Below, piece after piece: positions 21,483-30,780 of a DNA stretch of 64,000 nucleotides. Below the pieces are notes generated by a model, which searched no databases, was not told the origin of the DNA, and was given only the letters and a program-made list of their open reading frames with translations. Position 1 is the stretch's first letter, and the number at the start of each line of letters is the position of its first letter. The position numbers were made by a program, and so were the translations under genes. This DNA is from Bolinopsis microptera (Eukaryota > Ctenophora > Tentaculata > Lobata > Bolinopsidae): the NCBI RefSeq assembly GCF_026151205.1, contig NC_087077.1, positions 10,903,983-10,967,982 on the forward strand, read 5' to 3'.

Positions 21483-22343
21483 TGGTGTCATAGAGCCATT
21501 GCAGTATGACTTCTATGTATTCTCCTTCAATTCTCCGCTGACCTTCGAGCTCTCCACTCACGCTGGAGATGCTGACTTGTATGTTACTCAAGGTTCTTCT
21601 AATCCTACATACTATGAGTAAGTAATTGTTTTGCTTTCCTTAACATTCACCTTTCGATCCAATTTGTTGTGTTTTAAATATGATTAAGTAATCATAATTA
21701 AAGTAATCATGAAATTCTATCAATTATATTTTAGCTAGACTATTTGCTGTTGGTTACATCTTCAACTGCACTGGCTATAGACCTGAAAACTATTAGCTAA
21801 GGATATATGGCCGAAACTATCTTAAATCTGCTGTTCCAGTTACGACATGATAAGTGCAACAACCGGTCTCGAAGTTATCCAAATACCAGAGACTTTCTCT
21901 TCTCCTGTTAGGGTTGGGGTCTTTGCTTCAGCACAATACTACAACACTTCATACATTCTTCAAGTCACATCAGGTTAGCATTCAGTTTTAATAGATACAT
22001 TGAATACAATACTTCGAGTTTTAAATGGTATAGTTAGAGAGAGAGGGAGAGAGAGAGAGAGTTAGAGAGAGAGGGAGAGAGAGAACAATTATTTTTATTG
22101 GTGAATTGTATTGAGCACATGCTGAACTAAAATCAAAATGTTGATGATTTTTTTTCCTTCTTCAAAGTTCAGTGGCTTTTTATATGTAACTCAACAGCCA
22201 CCATTTTTATTTTAACTCCGTATTTGATTTCAGATGAGCCCTTGATGGGCATTAAAAGACATCACAAAGATAAAGATGCATCTTGGACTTGGGGTGATGT
22301 TTTTTGGTTTATTTTAGAGATAATATTTGAACTCTTGGTTTAG
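21483..22343 (+). CDS. PPC-like extracellular domain protein, last three exons
   Basis: Three exons with consistent GT-AG junctions and phases: 21483-21617 (acceptor TTTTTCAG, donor GTAAGT), 21840-21973 (TTCCAG, GTTAGC) and 22234-22343, ending TAG. Phases 2, then 1, match. The translation (EPLQYDFYVFSF, AGDADLYVTQGSSNPTYYE, SSPVRVGVFASAQYYNTSYI) looks like a bacterial-type pre-peptidase C-terminal (PPC) beta-sandwich: the GDADLYV signature and aromatic pairs are typical. The protein ends with a hydrophobic helix, VFWFILEIIFELLV, which may be a membrane or GPI-type tail. The first exon here begins in phase 2, so upstream exons must exist; none are recognisable nearby, and the transposon cluster at 12.7-20.5 kb may sit in the preceding intron. 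Function unknown. Confidence 0.7.
22019..22084. repeat. GA-rich microsatellite
   Basis: Imperfect (GA)n with GGGA and GTTA interruptions, in the second intron of the PPC-like gene. Confidence 0.9.
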
Positions 22344-23590
22344 AAAGTTCAGAAGTACATACACAGGTATGCATTAACACGAATTAATCATGGACTGTGG
22401 TCTATAGTCCTTTTTACCCAAAGATATCAGATTTTGCAGTTTTTGAACCACTCCATAAATTATTTCGAGATTCAATATTAATTCAATTGGGCACATTACT
22501 ATTACTGTAATTTTTTTGCAAGAGGCTATTCACGTTTGGAACACTTTATTTTATAAATTTAACACTCATTTATTCTATCTTAGTGGAGATCAATAAGTTG
22601 CCAGTTCATTAGGGAATACAGTAAAACTTGCAATTTGATACGACTTTTAAAATTATCAAAACGTTAAGTACAAAGTTAAAAGCTTGTTGATGCGATTCAG
22701 CAAAGTTCTGATCACCTTCAATAAAGTTCTAAAATGATGTTTTTAAATCTAGGGTTGTTCAGCTTGGAATGAGCTAATGTAGGCCATTAATCAAGTGGGT
22801 ATTAAAACAGCTAACATAATAGTTTTCTTAAAAATCTTTGAATTAAATGCTTCCTCTACTCTCTCACAAACTTCCTCTAATGTAAATCAGTGAGCACTCT
22901 CCTAATTTATTTTGGTATGTTAATTGGCTGATGAGCAGGTGATTCTCGTAAATTTGATTTTTAATGAGTTTTAACAGCTGGAATGTATTTTAATGGTTTA
23001 CAGCCCACACAGTTTGCTTAATCTCTGGAATATACTTTTCTTAAGAAGATGTTATAATTATATTTTCATAGTGCGTTTCAAATGTCTGTTTCAATTAATA
23101 TACGTAATACCCTGAGAAAAGCTCGTTTGCTTGAATAAATTTCTTACCTAGAATTCGTTGGTTCTGGTCTTATAGTTTGCATGGTTATGCATATTATGCA
23201 TAGCGTACATATCGTGCATATTATGTATAGTATGCATAGTAAGCATGGTTACTGACGACACTAATGTTCTAAATGGATGGTTTTACGCTTTTTTATAATA
23301 TTAATTGGTAATTTGGTATATTATGCGTGTCTTTTTATCTAGTCACTTTGATATTTTATTGCTTTTGAAAATAATAAAATAATAATGCACTGAGTGCAAG
23401 TGAGTAAGTGCTGCGATCTACATGGATGATTCATGATAATTATTTGTTAGTGTAATCATTGTCAATGATAGTTTTTAATAAGTTTTTTTTGTATTTGGAG
23501 ACCAATTCCAACGTGTTTTCAATTCCAATTTCCAATTCTGTTTCTGAAAAACTTCAACAAAACAAAGTCTAGTTTTATCTAGATATTATT
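22344..23590. other. Intergenic stretch upstream of the F-box/WD40 gene
   Basis: No gene seen. A cluster of alternating ATGCATATTATGCATA-like palindromic words lies at 23178-23247. The promoter or 5' exons of the FBXW7-like gene may lie here, but I cannot place them. Confidence 0.4.
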
Positions 23591-25351
23591 ATGCAACTTA
23601 CGAATTTCCTTACTTTTGAGATAAATAACAATAACATGTTAATCTACCCTATTCCCCACATTACTAACAAACCACACTATCCAGTGAAATGTCCAGTCAG
23701 TGATATGAAAGCAACTAGAAAACGGTCCAGACATGCCCAGCCATCCAGCGAAGAGCCTCTAACCCCAGAGACACCAACCAAAAGAAAATCAAAGCTGCCC
23801 GAAGACATCCTGAAAATGCCCTGCACCAGAGATGTGAGTATAGTTGGGAAGAGAAAGAGGTTCTCGTCACAGTCCGACATGATCTCAAACGAGGTGATGA
23901 AGTGGGTGGAGGGGTTCAAACACTTTACAGATTCAGATAAACTGGGAGCCCTGGACTTGCTTAGTGATATGTGTGATACCGGCCAGGCTAGGTATATTCT
24001 CAAAAAAATCGAACCAAGATTTCAGAGGGATTTTATAACGTTACTGCCTAAAGAGCTGGCAATGTCGATCCTCCGGTATTTGGAACCAAAAGATCTGTTG
24101 AATGCTATGAGAACGTGCAAATCCTGGAAGGTCCTGTGCGATGACTCTTTGCTTTGGAAAGATAAATGTAGGTTGTTACCCGAAATTCCTAATCACTATT
24201 ACGATGACGATAGTGATAATTTGGATTGGAAGAAGATATTCTTGACGAGACAAGAGCTTGATGACAACTGGAAGACGGGTCGTAATTTTGTAAAGAAGGA
24301 GCTGAAAGGACACGACGATCACGTGATAACATGTCTGCAGTTCCACGGAGATCGCATTATCAGTGGATCGGATGACAGTACTCTGAAAGTGTGGTCCGTT
24401 AGTTCGGGTGAGTGTCTCCTCACTCTGACTGGACACACTGGCGGAGTCTGGTGTTCTCAGTTTGAGGGTGATATTATCTGTAGCGGGTCCACTGATCGTA
24501 CCATCAAAGTCTGGGATGTTCACACCGGACAAAGTCTCCACACCCTTTTTGGACACTCCTCCACCGTGAGATGTCTCTCCATGTACAACCAGATATGTGT
24601 CTCCGGCTCACGAGACGCTACTCTCAGAGTATGGGATGTACAAACAGGTGAGTGTAAACATCTCCTGATAGGACACATGGCCGCGGTACGGTGCGTGCAG
24701 TACGACGGAGTACGTGTTGTGAGCGGCGCGTACGACTGTCTGGTCAAGGTGTGGGACCCAGTCTCGGAGACTTGTCTCCACTCTCTAACAGGTCATAATA
24801 ACAGAGTGTACTCTCTACAGTTTGATGGGAGACACATTGTTAGTGGTAGTCTGGATACCACTATCAGGGTATGGGACGCAGTCACAGGGACGTGTCTCCA
24901 TGTACTCAGTGGACACAGATCCCTGACAAGCGGGATGGAACTCCGGGATAACATCCTGGTGTCAGGTAACGCTGACTCACTTGTTAAGATCTGGGATATC
25001 ACGACTGGAGCTTGTTTACAGACACTGGACGGACCTTCTAAACACCAGAGTGCTGTCACGTGCCTGCTCTTCAACAGTAAATATGTCATGACGTCCAGTG
25101 ATGACGGGACTGTGAAACTGTGGGATATCAAGACAGGAGAGTTTATCAGGGACATTGTAAAGTTAGACTCTGGAGGGAGTGGAGGGGTGGTCTGGAGGAT
25201 CCAACTGGATAAAACCAGGTTGGTTTGTGCTGTGGGCAGTCGGAACGGCACTGAGGAAACTAAACTGATTGTATTTGATTTTAGTGTTGGGAACGAGAAG
25301 ACAAAACAGGTCGCTTCCTGTTCCGCTAATTCTAACGAAATTATGTACTGA
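23591..25351 (+). CDS. FBXW7: FBXW7/Cdc4-like F-box and WD40 protein
   Basis: 586 codons without an intron. Order: a basic Ser/Thr-rich N-terminal region (RKRSRHAQ, TPTKRKSK); a dimerisation-like helix (VMKWVEGFKHFTDSDKLGAL, about 102-125); an F-box (DFITLLPKELAMSILRYL, about 147-195) that would bind SKP1; then eight WD40 blades from about residue 240 (HDDHVITCLQF, SGSDDSTLKVWS) to the end. Blades 3-4 keep VRC, SGSRDATLRVWD and VRCVQYDG, the arginines that read phosphorylated degrons in FBXW7. As part of an SCF ubiquitin ligase it would direct phosphorylated regulators (cyclin E, Notch, Myc in other animals) to degradation. The start is uncertain: ATG 23591 is the first in frame, but M39 (MKATRKRS) after a possible acceptor is an alternative, so 5' exons may exist. 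Confidence 0.95.
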   Translation: MQLTNFLTFEINNNNMLIYPIPHITNKPHYPVKCPVSDMKATRKRSRHAQPSSEEPLTPETPTKRKSKLPEDILKMPCTRDVSIVGKRKRFSSQSDMISNEVMKWVEGFKHFTDSDKLGALDLLSDMCDTGQARYILKKIEPRFQRDFITLLPKELAMSILRYLEPKDLLNAMRTCKSWKVLCDDSLLWKDKCRLLPEIPNHYYDDDSDNLDWKKIFLTRQELDDNWKTGRNFVKKELKGHDDHVITCLQFHGDRIISGSDDSTLKVWSVSSGECLLTLTGHTGGVWCSQFEGDIICSGSTDRTIKVWDVHTGQSLHTLFGHSSTVRCLSMYNQICVSGSRDATLRVWDVQTGECKHLLIGHMAAVRCVQYDGVRVVSGAYDCLVKVWDPVSETCLHSLTGHNNRVYSLQFDGRHIVSGSLDTTIRVWDAVTGTCLHVLSGHRSLTSGMELRDNILVSGNADSLVKIWDITTGACLQTLDGPSKHQSAVTCLLFNSKYVMTSSDDGTVKLWDIKTGEFIRDIVKLDSGGSGGVVWRIQLDKTRLVCAVGSRNGTEETKLIVFDFSVGNEKTKQVASCSANSNEIMY

Positions 25352-25440
25352 TATTTGCAGAACATTTGATTGATATCCGCTTATAGACGTGCTGTTTTAG
25401 AAAAGGGAAGAGTACTTTTTGTAGAGCTACAATCTGTACA

Positions 25441-25446
25441 AATAAA
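25441..25446 (+). terminator. Poly(A) signal of the FBXW7-like gene
   Basis: AATAAA, 90 bases after the stop codon. Confidence 0.7.
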
Positions 25447-26640
25447 TGGAGCTGAACTGCCTCTCGTTTTCTGTGTGTGTACGTGTCAACTTTTTTATCA
25501 AGGGTCAAGGGATCTGTTTATATAACCAATTTATTTAAGTTGGGGGTTATTTGGGCCGTCTTTTACAATTAATTAATATGGTAACTGAATTATCATAATG
25601 TTATTAATTATGATTTAAATAAGGGGTACACCGAAATACGTCATCACACCACACTGGATTATTTTCAATGGTTACGTGAATTTGTTCAGATGTTAATAAC
25701 ATCGTGTTTAGCTAATTTTACTCAGAGACCTTTTGAATTGCCCATGATGATTTTCTTATATGTATGTTAGCACACAAATTTATATAGGCTAGGTTTATAA
25801 TCGGTCGATTTAACTGATCGAAATTTTAATAACGAATTTCTTAATATATCGATGTGACGTATTAGGTTATCACATCTTGTGACGTGTAAATATAACAGTG
25901 TTTTAGTGTTCAAGGATCACACGTGATATTTTATACTGTTTTGACTATTACAGAATCCCATTATAAACGTGCGATGTATACATATTATAACTATGTTTGA
26001 TATTTTCAGACGTATTTTTCTCGAATTTATTTTCTGTTTCATACACCAAACAACAACTTCTTTTTTGTGGTTTATTGCAGGTTTGTAAGACATACTTTTC
26101 TGGGCTGAACCTTAAAATATTGTAACAACTTTGATTTTAATATGGTGAAGAGAATAGTTAAAATTCCTTGAATTGCTCACATATTTAAAGTAACATTATT
26201 ATTGTCGTTTCCGGTTATATTGGTTGGTTTTACTGCTTTACTTCAAGAATCAAGTCTAAGTTTAAATAAAGTTCGCAAATTATCACTTAACGGCTTACGC
26301 CTTAAGAAAATAAATTATCTGCTAATATTTGAATTAGACTTCGGCTGATGAAATGATAGCTTAGTACGATAAAAAATCAAACAGCTCAGGAGTCATCCCA
26401 TATCACCTGACTAAATATCCCATGATTGGGCAGTCATATCACGTGCCTAAACTTAAGGGCAATGTACATCTTCTTAATAGCTGATATCCTGTACCAATTC
26501 TCTCTGTTTGCTGGTACATGTGATTTCTAACTGTCACATGTATACTAATAAATAATAATTGTATCTGTGATTATCTGAATTTTAATCGTACATTATAATT
26601 GCCCTCTATATTATATATTTAAAGGCTGTATCTGATTAAT
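25447..26640. other. Intergenic AT-rich stretch
   Basis: No gene, RNA or clear repeat seen. Confidence 0.45.
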
Positions 26641-26665
26641 GTTTTGTTTCTAGCTAGCAGTGAAA

Positions 26666-27137
26666 ATGGAGTCCAACAAAACTTGTTGGTCAAATTCACC
26701 CAGCCCTTACCTCACCACACCATCAACTACAAACGAGGTTAATTCTTGTTAAACCAGTTTTAGAGAAAACACCGAATTACTTATACTCAATGATGTAACA
26801 TGATTACTTAACAGAGAACACCAGACCCACTCTCGTACACCTCATTAAAGTGGGTTCTACCAGAGTAACGACTAGATAATAATATATCATTATTGGAATC
26901 TTTGTTTATTGTTTGATACAATATTGACACGTGCCGCTCCATTATATGCAGACTCTTTGTGCGCTAATAACACAGACGCGCCCAAAAGTACAAACTTAGA
27001 AACTTACATCATTACATCAGGTTAAGTTTAGTTGTATCAAGGAAAATAGAGAGGTAATATAACTTAAAGTTTGACCCTCAATTAACATGCCCCTTACTCC
27101 TCACAGGGGGCCTCTCCTTACATCTTACTGTTTACCC

Positions 27138-27190
<53 letters not shown>

Positions 27191-27567
27191 GAGGAACCTG
27201 CCAAACCCCAGGACACCAGGAGGATACCACCGGCAAAGCGGCTAATAGTACCCTCCGGTCTGTGTTGTACCGAAGAAGCTGAGTTAATCGATCAAGACTC
27301 GGCTTACCAGCCAAGAGGCAAAATCTGAGCGGCACCAAGGCACTGTTTACCCACTTTACATGTAGTCCAGACTGTAATGTAGTATAATCTGATTCTAGGC
27401 CCCACCATGTTTCACATGACGTATTACATGCTCAGACAATATCACAGTTCACATTGCAGGACGATGACGACATGAACTGCCGAGTGGACGTTGATATCGA
27501 CGCGCTCCTTCATCAAATTCTTCTTTACACGCTCAGAATATCCAACACGCTTTCACTGATCACGTGA
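26666..27567 (+). CDS. Candidate small two-exon gene, product unknown
   Basis: Exon 1 (26666-26737, ATG in AAAATGGAG) ends at GAG before GTTAAT; exon 2 (27460-27567) follows TTGCAG and ends in TGA, with phase 0 preserved. The 59-residue product starts MESNKTCWSNSPSPYLTTP and continues with an acidic block (DDDDMNCRVDVDIDA) and a leucine-rich helix (LLHQILLYTLRISNTL). No family recognised. An in-frame stretch upstream of the ATG follows a possible acceptor (TTTCTAG), so this could be the 3' end of a longer gene. The donor is not strong. The intron contains a SINE-like insertion at 27143-27341. Confidence 0.4.
27143..27341 (-). mobile_element. SINE-like retroposon with long poly(A) tail, minus strand
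   Basis: A T-run of about 48 (27140-27187) is the poly(A) tail read from the other strand, followed by a ~150-bp body. The insertion is flanked by the direct repeat ACTGTTTACCCACTTT (27127-27142 and 27342-27357), a 16-bp target-site duplication typical of LINE-mobilised retroposition. The body has no ORF. I do not see clear tRNA A and B boxes or 5S or 7SL similarity, so its origin is unknown. Confidence 0.85.
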
Positions 27568-28196
27568 TTTTTGGAAACATGAGACCATGTGATCATCCTC
27601 ACGCTATAGAGCACTGTGCTCACACAGTCACACATACTACAGTAGTGTTATTGTCTCTTTATTGGCTAATCGTATTGATTTCTAGATTATCTTGATTGGT
27701 GGTTAAGTTTACTTGTTCTATCTTTTCAAATGATAATTCAGTTTAGAATCACTGCACAGGCTATAACATGAATGTATTGAATCTTAAAATAAAAACGTTA
27801 TGAACTTATGGCTTTTATTAGATTTGCCCATTTTTGTAATAATAGTAATCTTTCAAAGTATTGCAATTTGAAAGAACATCTCTGCTGAATTCTCAAATCT
27901 AGTGCACGCTCTGTAGGACATGTTATGTATGTATTACCGCTATATTGTATGGAGCTTATACCTAAAGTAGACATGTACACTGAACTGAGCAGTGAGATGC
28001 AATATATAACAATGCAATGTATAAGGTGCAATGGAGAATGTAGATTGCAGCGAAAACAATTAATTTTGTGGTGCGGTAGCGAACTTGAAACTCACCTTGC
28101 CAGCTTGATTATCTATTCAGAACTTTGCTATTCATCTGGCAAGATATTAGTCCCTGAGCTCCACATATGATAGTACAGAACAACATAACACAGATT
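27568..28196. other. Intergenic stretch before the minisatellite
   Basis: No supported gene. An 81-codon frame at 27925-28170 contains CIRCNGEC but no recognisable domain, and ends just before the repeat array. Confidence 0.4.
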
Positions 28197-30308
28197 TACA
28201 CAACTACACAGTACAGACTACAGAGTTACAGAGGATTGTACACAACTACTGCACAGTACAGAGTTACAGAGGATTGTACACAACTGCACAGTACAGAGTT
28301 ACAGAGGATTGTACACAACTACACAGTACAGAGTTACAGAGGATTGTACACAACTACTGCACAGTACAGAGTTACAGAGGATTGTACACAACTACACAGT
28401 ACAGAGTTACAGAGGATTGTACACAACTACTACACAGTACAGAGTTACAGAGGATTGTACACAACTACTGCACAGTACAGAGTTACAGAGGATTGTACAC
28501 AACTACACAGTACAGAGTTACAGAGGATTGTACACAGCTACACAGTACAGAGTTACAGAGGATTGTACACAACTACTGCACAGTACAGAGTTACAGAGGA
28601 TTGTACACAACTACTGCACAGTACAGAGTTACAGAGGATTGTACACAGCTACACAGTACAGAGTTACAGAGGATTGTACACAACTACACGGTACAGAGTT
28701 ACAGAGGATTGTACACAACTACACAGTACAGAGTTACAGAGGATTGTACACAACTACACAGTACAGAGTTAGAGAGGATTGTACACAACTACTACACAGT
28801 ACAGAGTTACAGAGGATTGTACACAACTACACAGTACAGAGTTACAGAGGATTGTACACAACTACTACACAGTACAGAGTTACAGAGGATTGTACACAAC
28901 TACACAGTACAGAGTTACAGAGGATTGTACACAACTACTGCACAGTACAGAGTTACAGAGGATTGTACACAACTACACAGTACAGAGTTACAGAGGATTG
29001 TACACAACTACACAGTACAGAGTTACAGAGGATTGTACACAACTACTGCACAGTACAGAGTTACAGAGGATTGTACACAACTACTGCACAGTACAGAGTT
29101 ACAGAGGATTGTACACAACTACTGCACAGTACAGAGTTACAGAGGATTGTACACAACTGCACAGTACAGAGTTACAGAGGATTGTACACAACTACACAGT
29201 ACAGAGTTACAGAGGATTGTACACAACTACACAGTACAGAGTTACAGAGGATTGTACACAACTACTGCACAGTACAGAGTTACAGAGGATTGTACACAAC
29301 TACTACACTGCACAGTACAGAGTTACAGAGGATTGTACACAACTACACAGTACAGAGTTACAGAGGATTGTACACAACTATTGCACAGTACAGAGTTACA
29401 GAGGATTGTACACAACTACACAGTACAGAGTTACAGAGGATTGTACACAACTACTGCACAGTACAGAGTTACAGAGGATTGTACACAACTACTGCACAGT
29501 ACAGAGTTACAGAGGATTGTACACAACTACTGCACAGTACAGAGTTACAGAGGATTGTACACAACTACACAGTACAGAGTTACAGAGGATTGTACACAAC
29601 TACTACACAGTACAGAGTTACAGAGGATTGTACACAACTACTACACAGTACAGAGTTACAGAGGATTGTACACAACTACACAGTACAGAGTTACAGAGGA
29701 TTGTACACAACTACTACACAGTACAGAGTTACAGAGGATTGTACACAACTACTACACAGTACAGAGTTACAGAGGATTGTACACAACTACTGCACAGTAC
29801 AGAGTTACAGAGGATTGTACACAACTACTGCACAGTACAGAGTTACAGAGGATTGTACACAACTACACAGTACAGAGTTACAGAGGATTGTACACAACTA
29901 CACAGTACAGAGTTACAGAGGATTGTACACAACTACTGCACAGTACAGAGTTACAGAGGATTGTACACAACTACTGCACAGTACAGAGTTACAGAGGATT
30001 GTACACAACTACACAGTACAGAGTTACAGAGGATTGTACACAACTACTTATACTACACAGTACAGAGTTACAGAGGATTGTACACAACTACACAGTACAG
30101 AGTTACAGAGGATTGTACACAACTACTACACAGTACAGAGTTACAGAGGATTGTACACAACTACTACACAGTACAGAGTTACAGAGGATTGTACACAACT
30201 GCTGCACAGTACAGAGTTACAGAGGATTGTACACAACTACACAGTACAGAGTTACAGAGGATTGTACACAACTACTACACAGTACAGAGTTACAGAGGAT
30301 TGTACACA
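28197..30308 (+). repeat. Minisatellite, 35/38-bp unit, nearly 60 copies
   Basis: The unit is ACAGTACAGAGTTACAGAGG followed by ATTGTACACAAC and a short spacer. The spacer is TAC or TGC (35-bp unit) or TACTGC or TACTAC (38-bp unit), in an irregular order. Two units have longer spacers (near 29300 and 30045). Cores are almost identical, with rare single changes (ACGG near 28688, GTTAGAG near 28770, CAGC near 28535 and 28648). The unit has no stop in any forward frame, so all three frames stay open across the array; these are not taken as proteins. Confidence 0.97.
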
Positions 30309-30558
30309 AACCACTGTCAACTTCATGTAATCTACATATCATTATCAGTTCATATTGCACAATCTATACTGCACTGGTGAAATGAGATGAGAGTTTGCTG
30401 CTACGTGTCCGAGAAATGCAATAAAAATTGATGCGCTCCATTGCTCCGAAATTAAACACAGCGAAACTGTTTACTTTCAGTAATAACTGTCAAAACTTAA
30501 ACTTAGGTATCGTAGTTTGACTGATATTACATTATATTTAGCTATAAATTTAATACAC
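30309..30558. other. Short non-coding stretch between minisatellite and WDFY upstream repeats
   Basis: AT-rich; nothing recognised. Confidence 0.4.
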
Positions 30559-30780
30559 GATGTGATGGTGGTCAGGTTGTAACCCAGTTACCTAGTAACT
30601 TAGTAACCTAGTTACCATTTTAGTAACCTAGTAACCTACCCTAGGTAGATGTAATGTAAGGCGATGTGATGGTGGTCAGGTTGTAACCCAGTTACATAGT
30701 AACTCAGTAACCTAGTTACCATTTTAGTAACCTAGTAACCTACCCTAGGTAGATGTAATGTAAGGTGATGTGATGGTGGT
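30559..30780 (+). repeat. 103-bp tandem duplication reaching the WDFY start codon
   Basis: CGATGTGATGGTGGTCAGGT begins at 30559 and again at 30662, and a third partial copy (GGTGATGTGATGGTGGT) begins at 30764. The third copy supplies the ATG (30773) of the WDFY gene. The first two copies carry the same ATG GTG GT context but read ATG GTG GTC AGG TTG TAA, a five-codon ORF. Each copy also contains several GTAACCTAGTAAC words. Confidence 0.9.

Noticed and set aside
23677-25365. Several minus-strand frames of 75-190 codons
   Set aside because: Antisense shadows of the FBXW7-like coding sequence.
28197-30308. CRISPR-like regular spacing
   Set aside because: There are no unique spacers; units are contiguous and the sequence is eukaryotic.
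28167-30385. Four long overlapping frames (201 to 703 codons) on the plus strand
   Set aside because: All lie in the 35/38-bp minisatellite, whose unit has no stop in any forward frame; open length is a property of the repeat and no start context or unique domain supports a protein.
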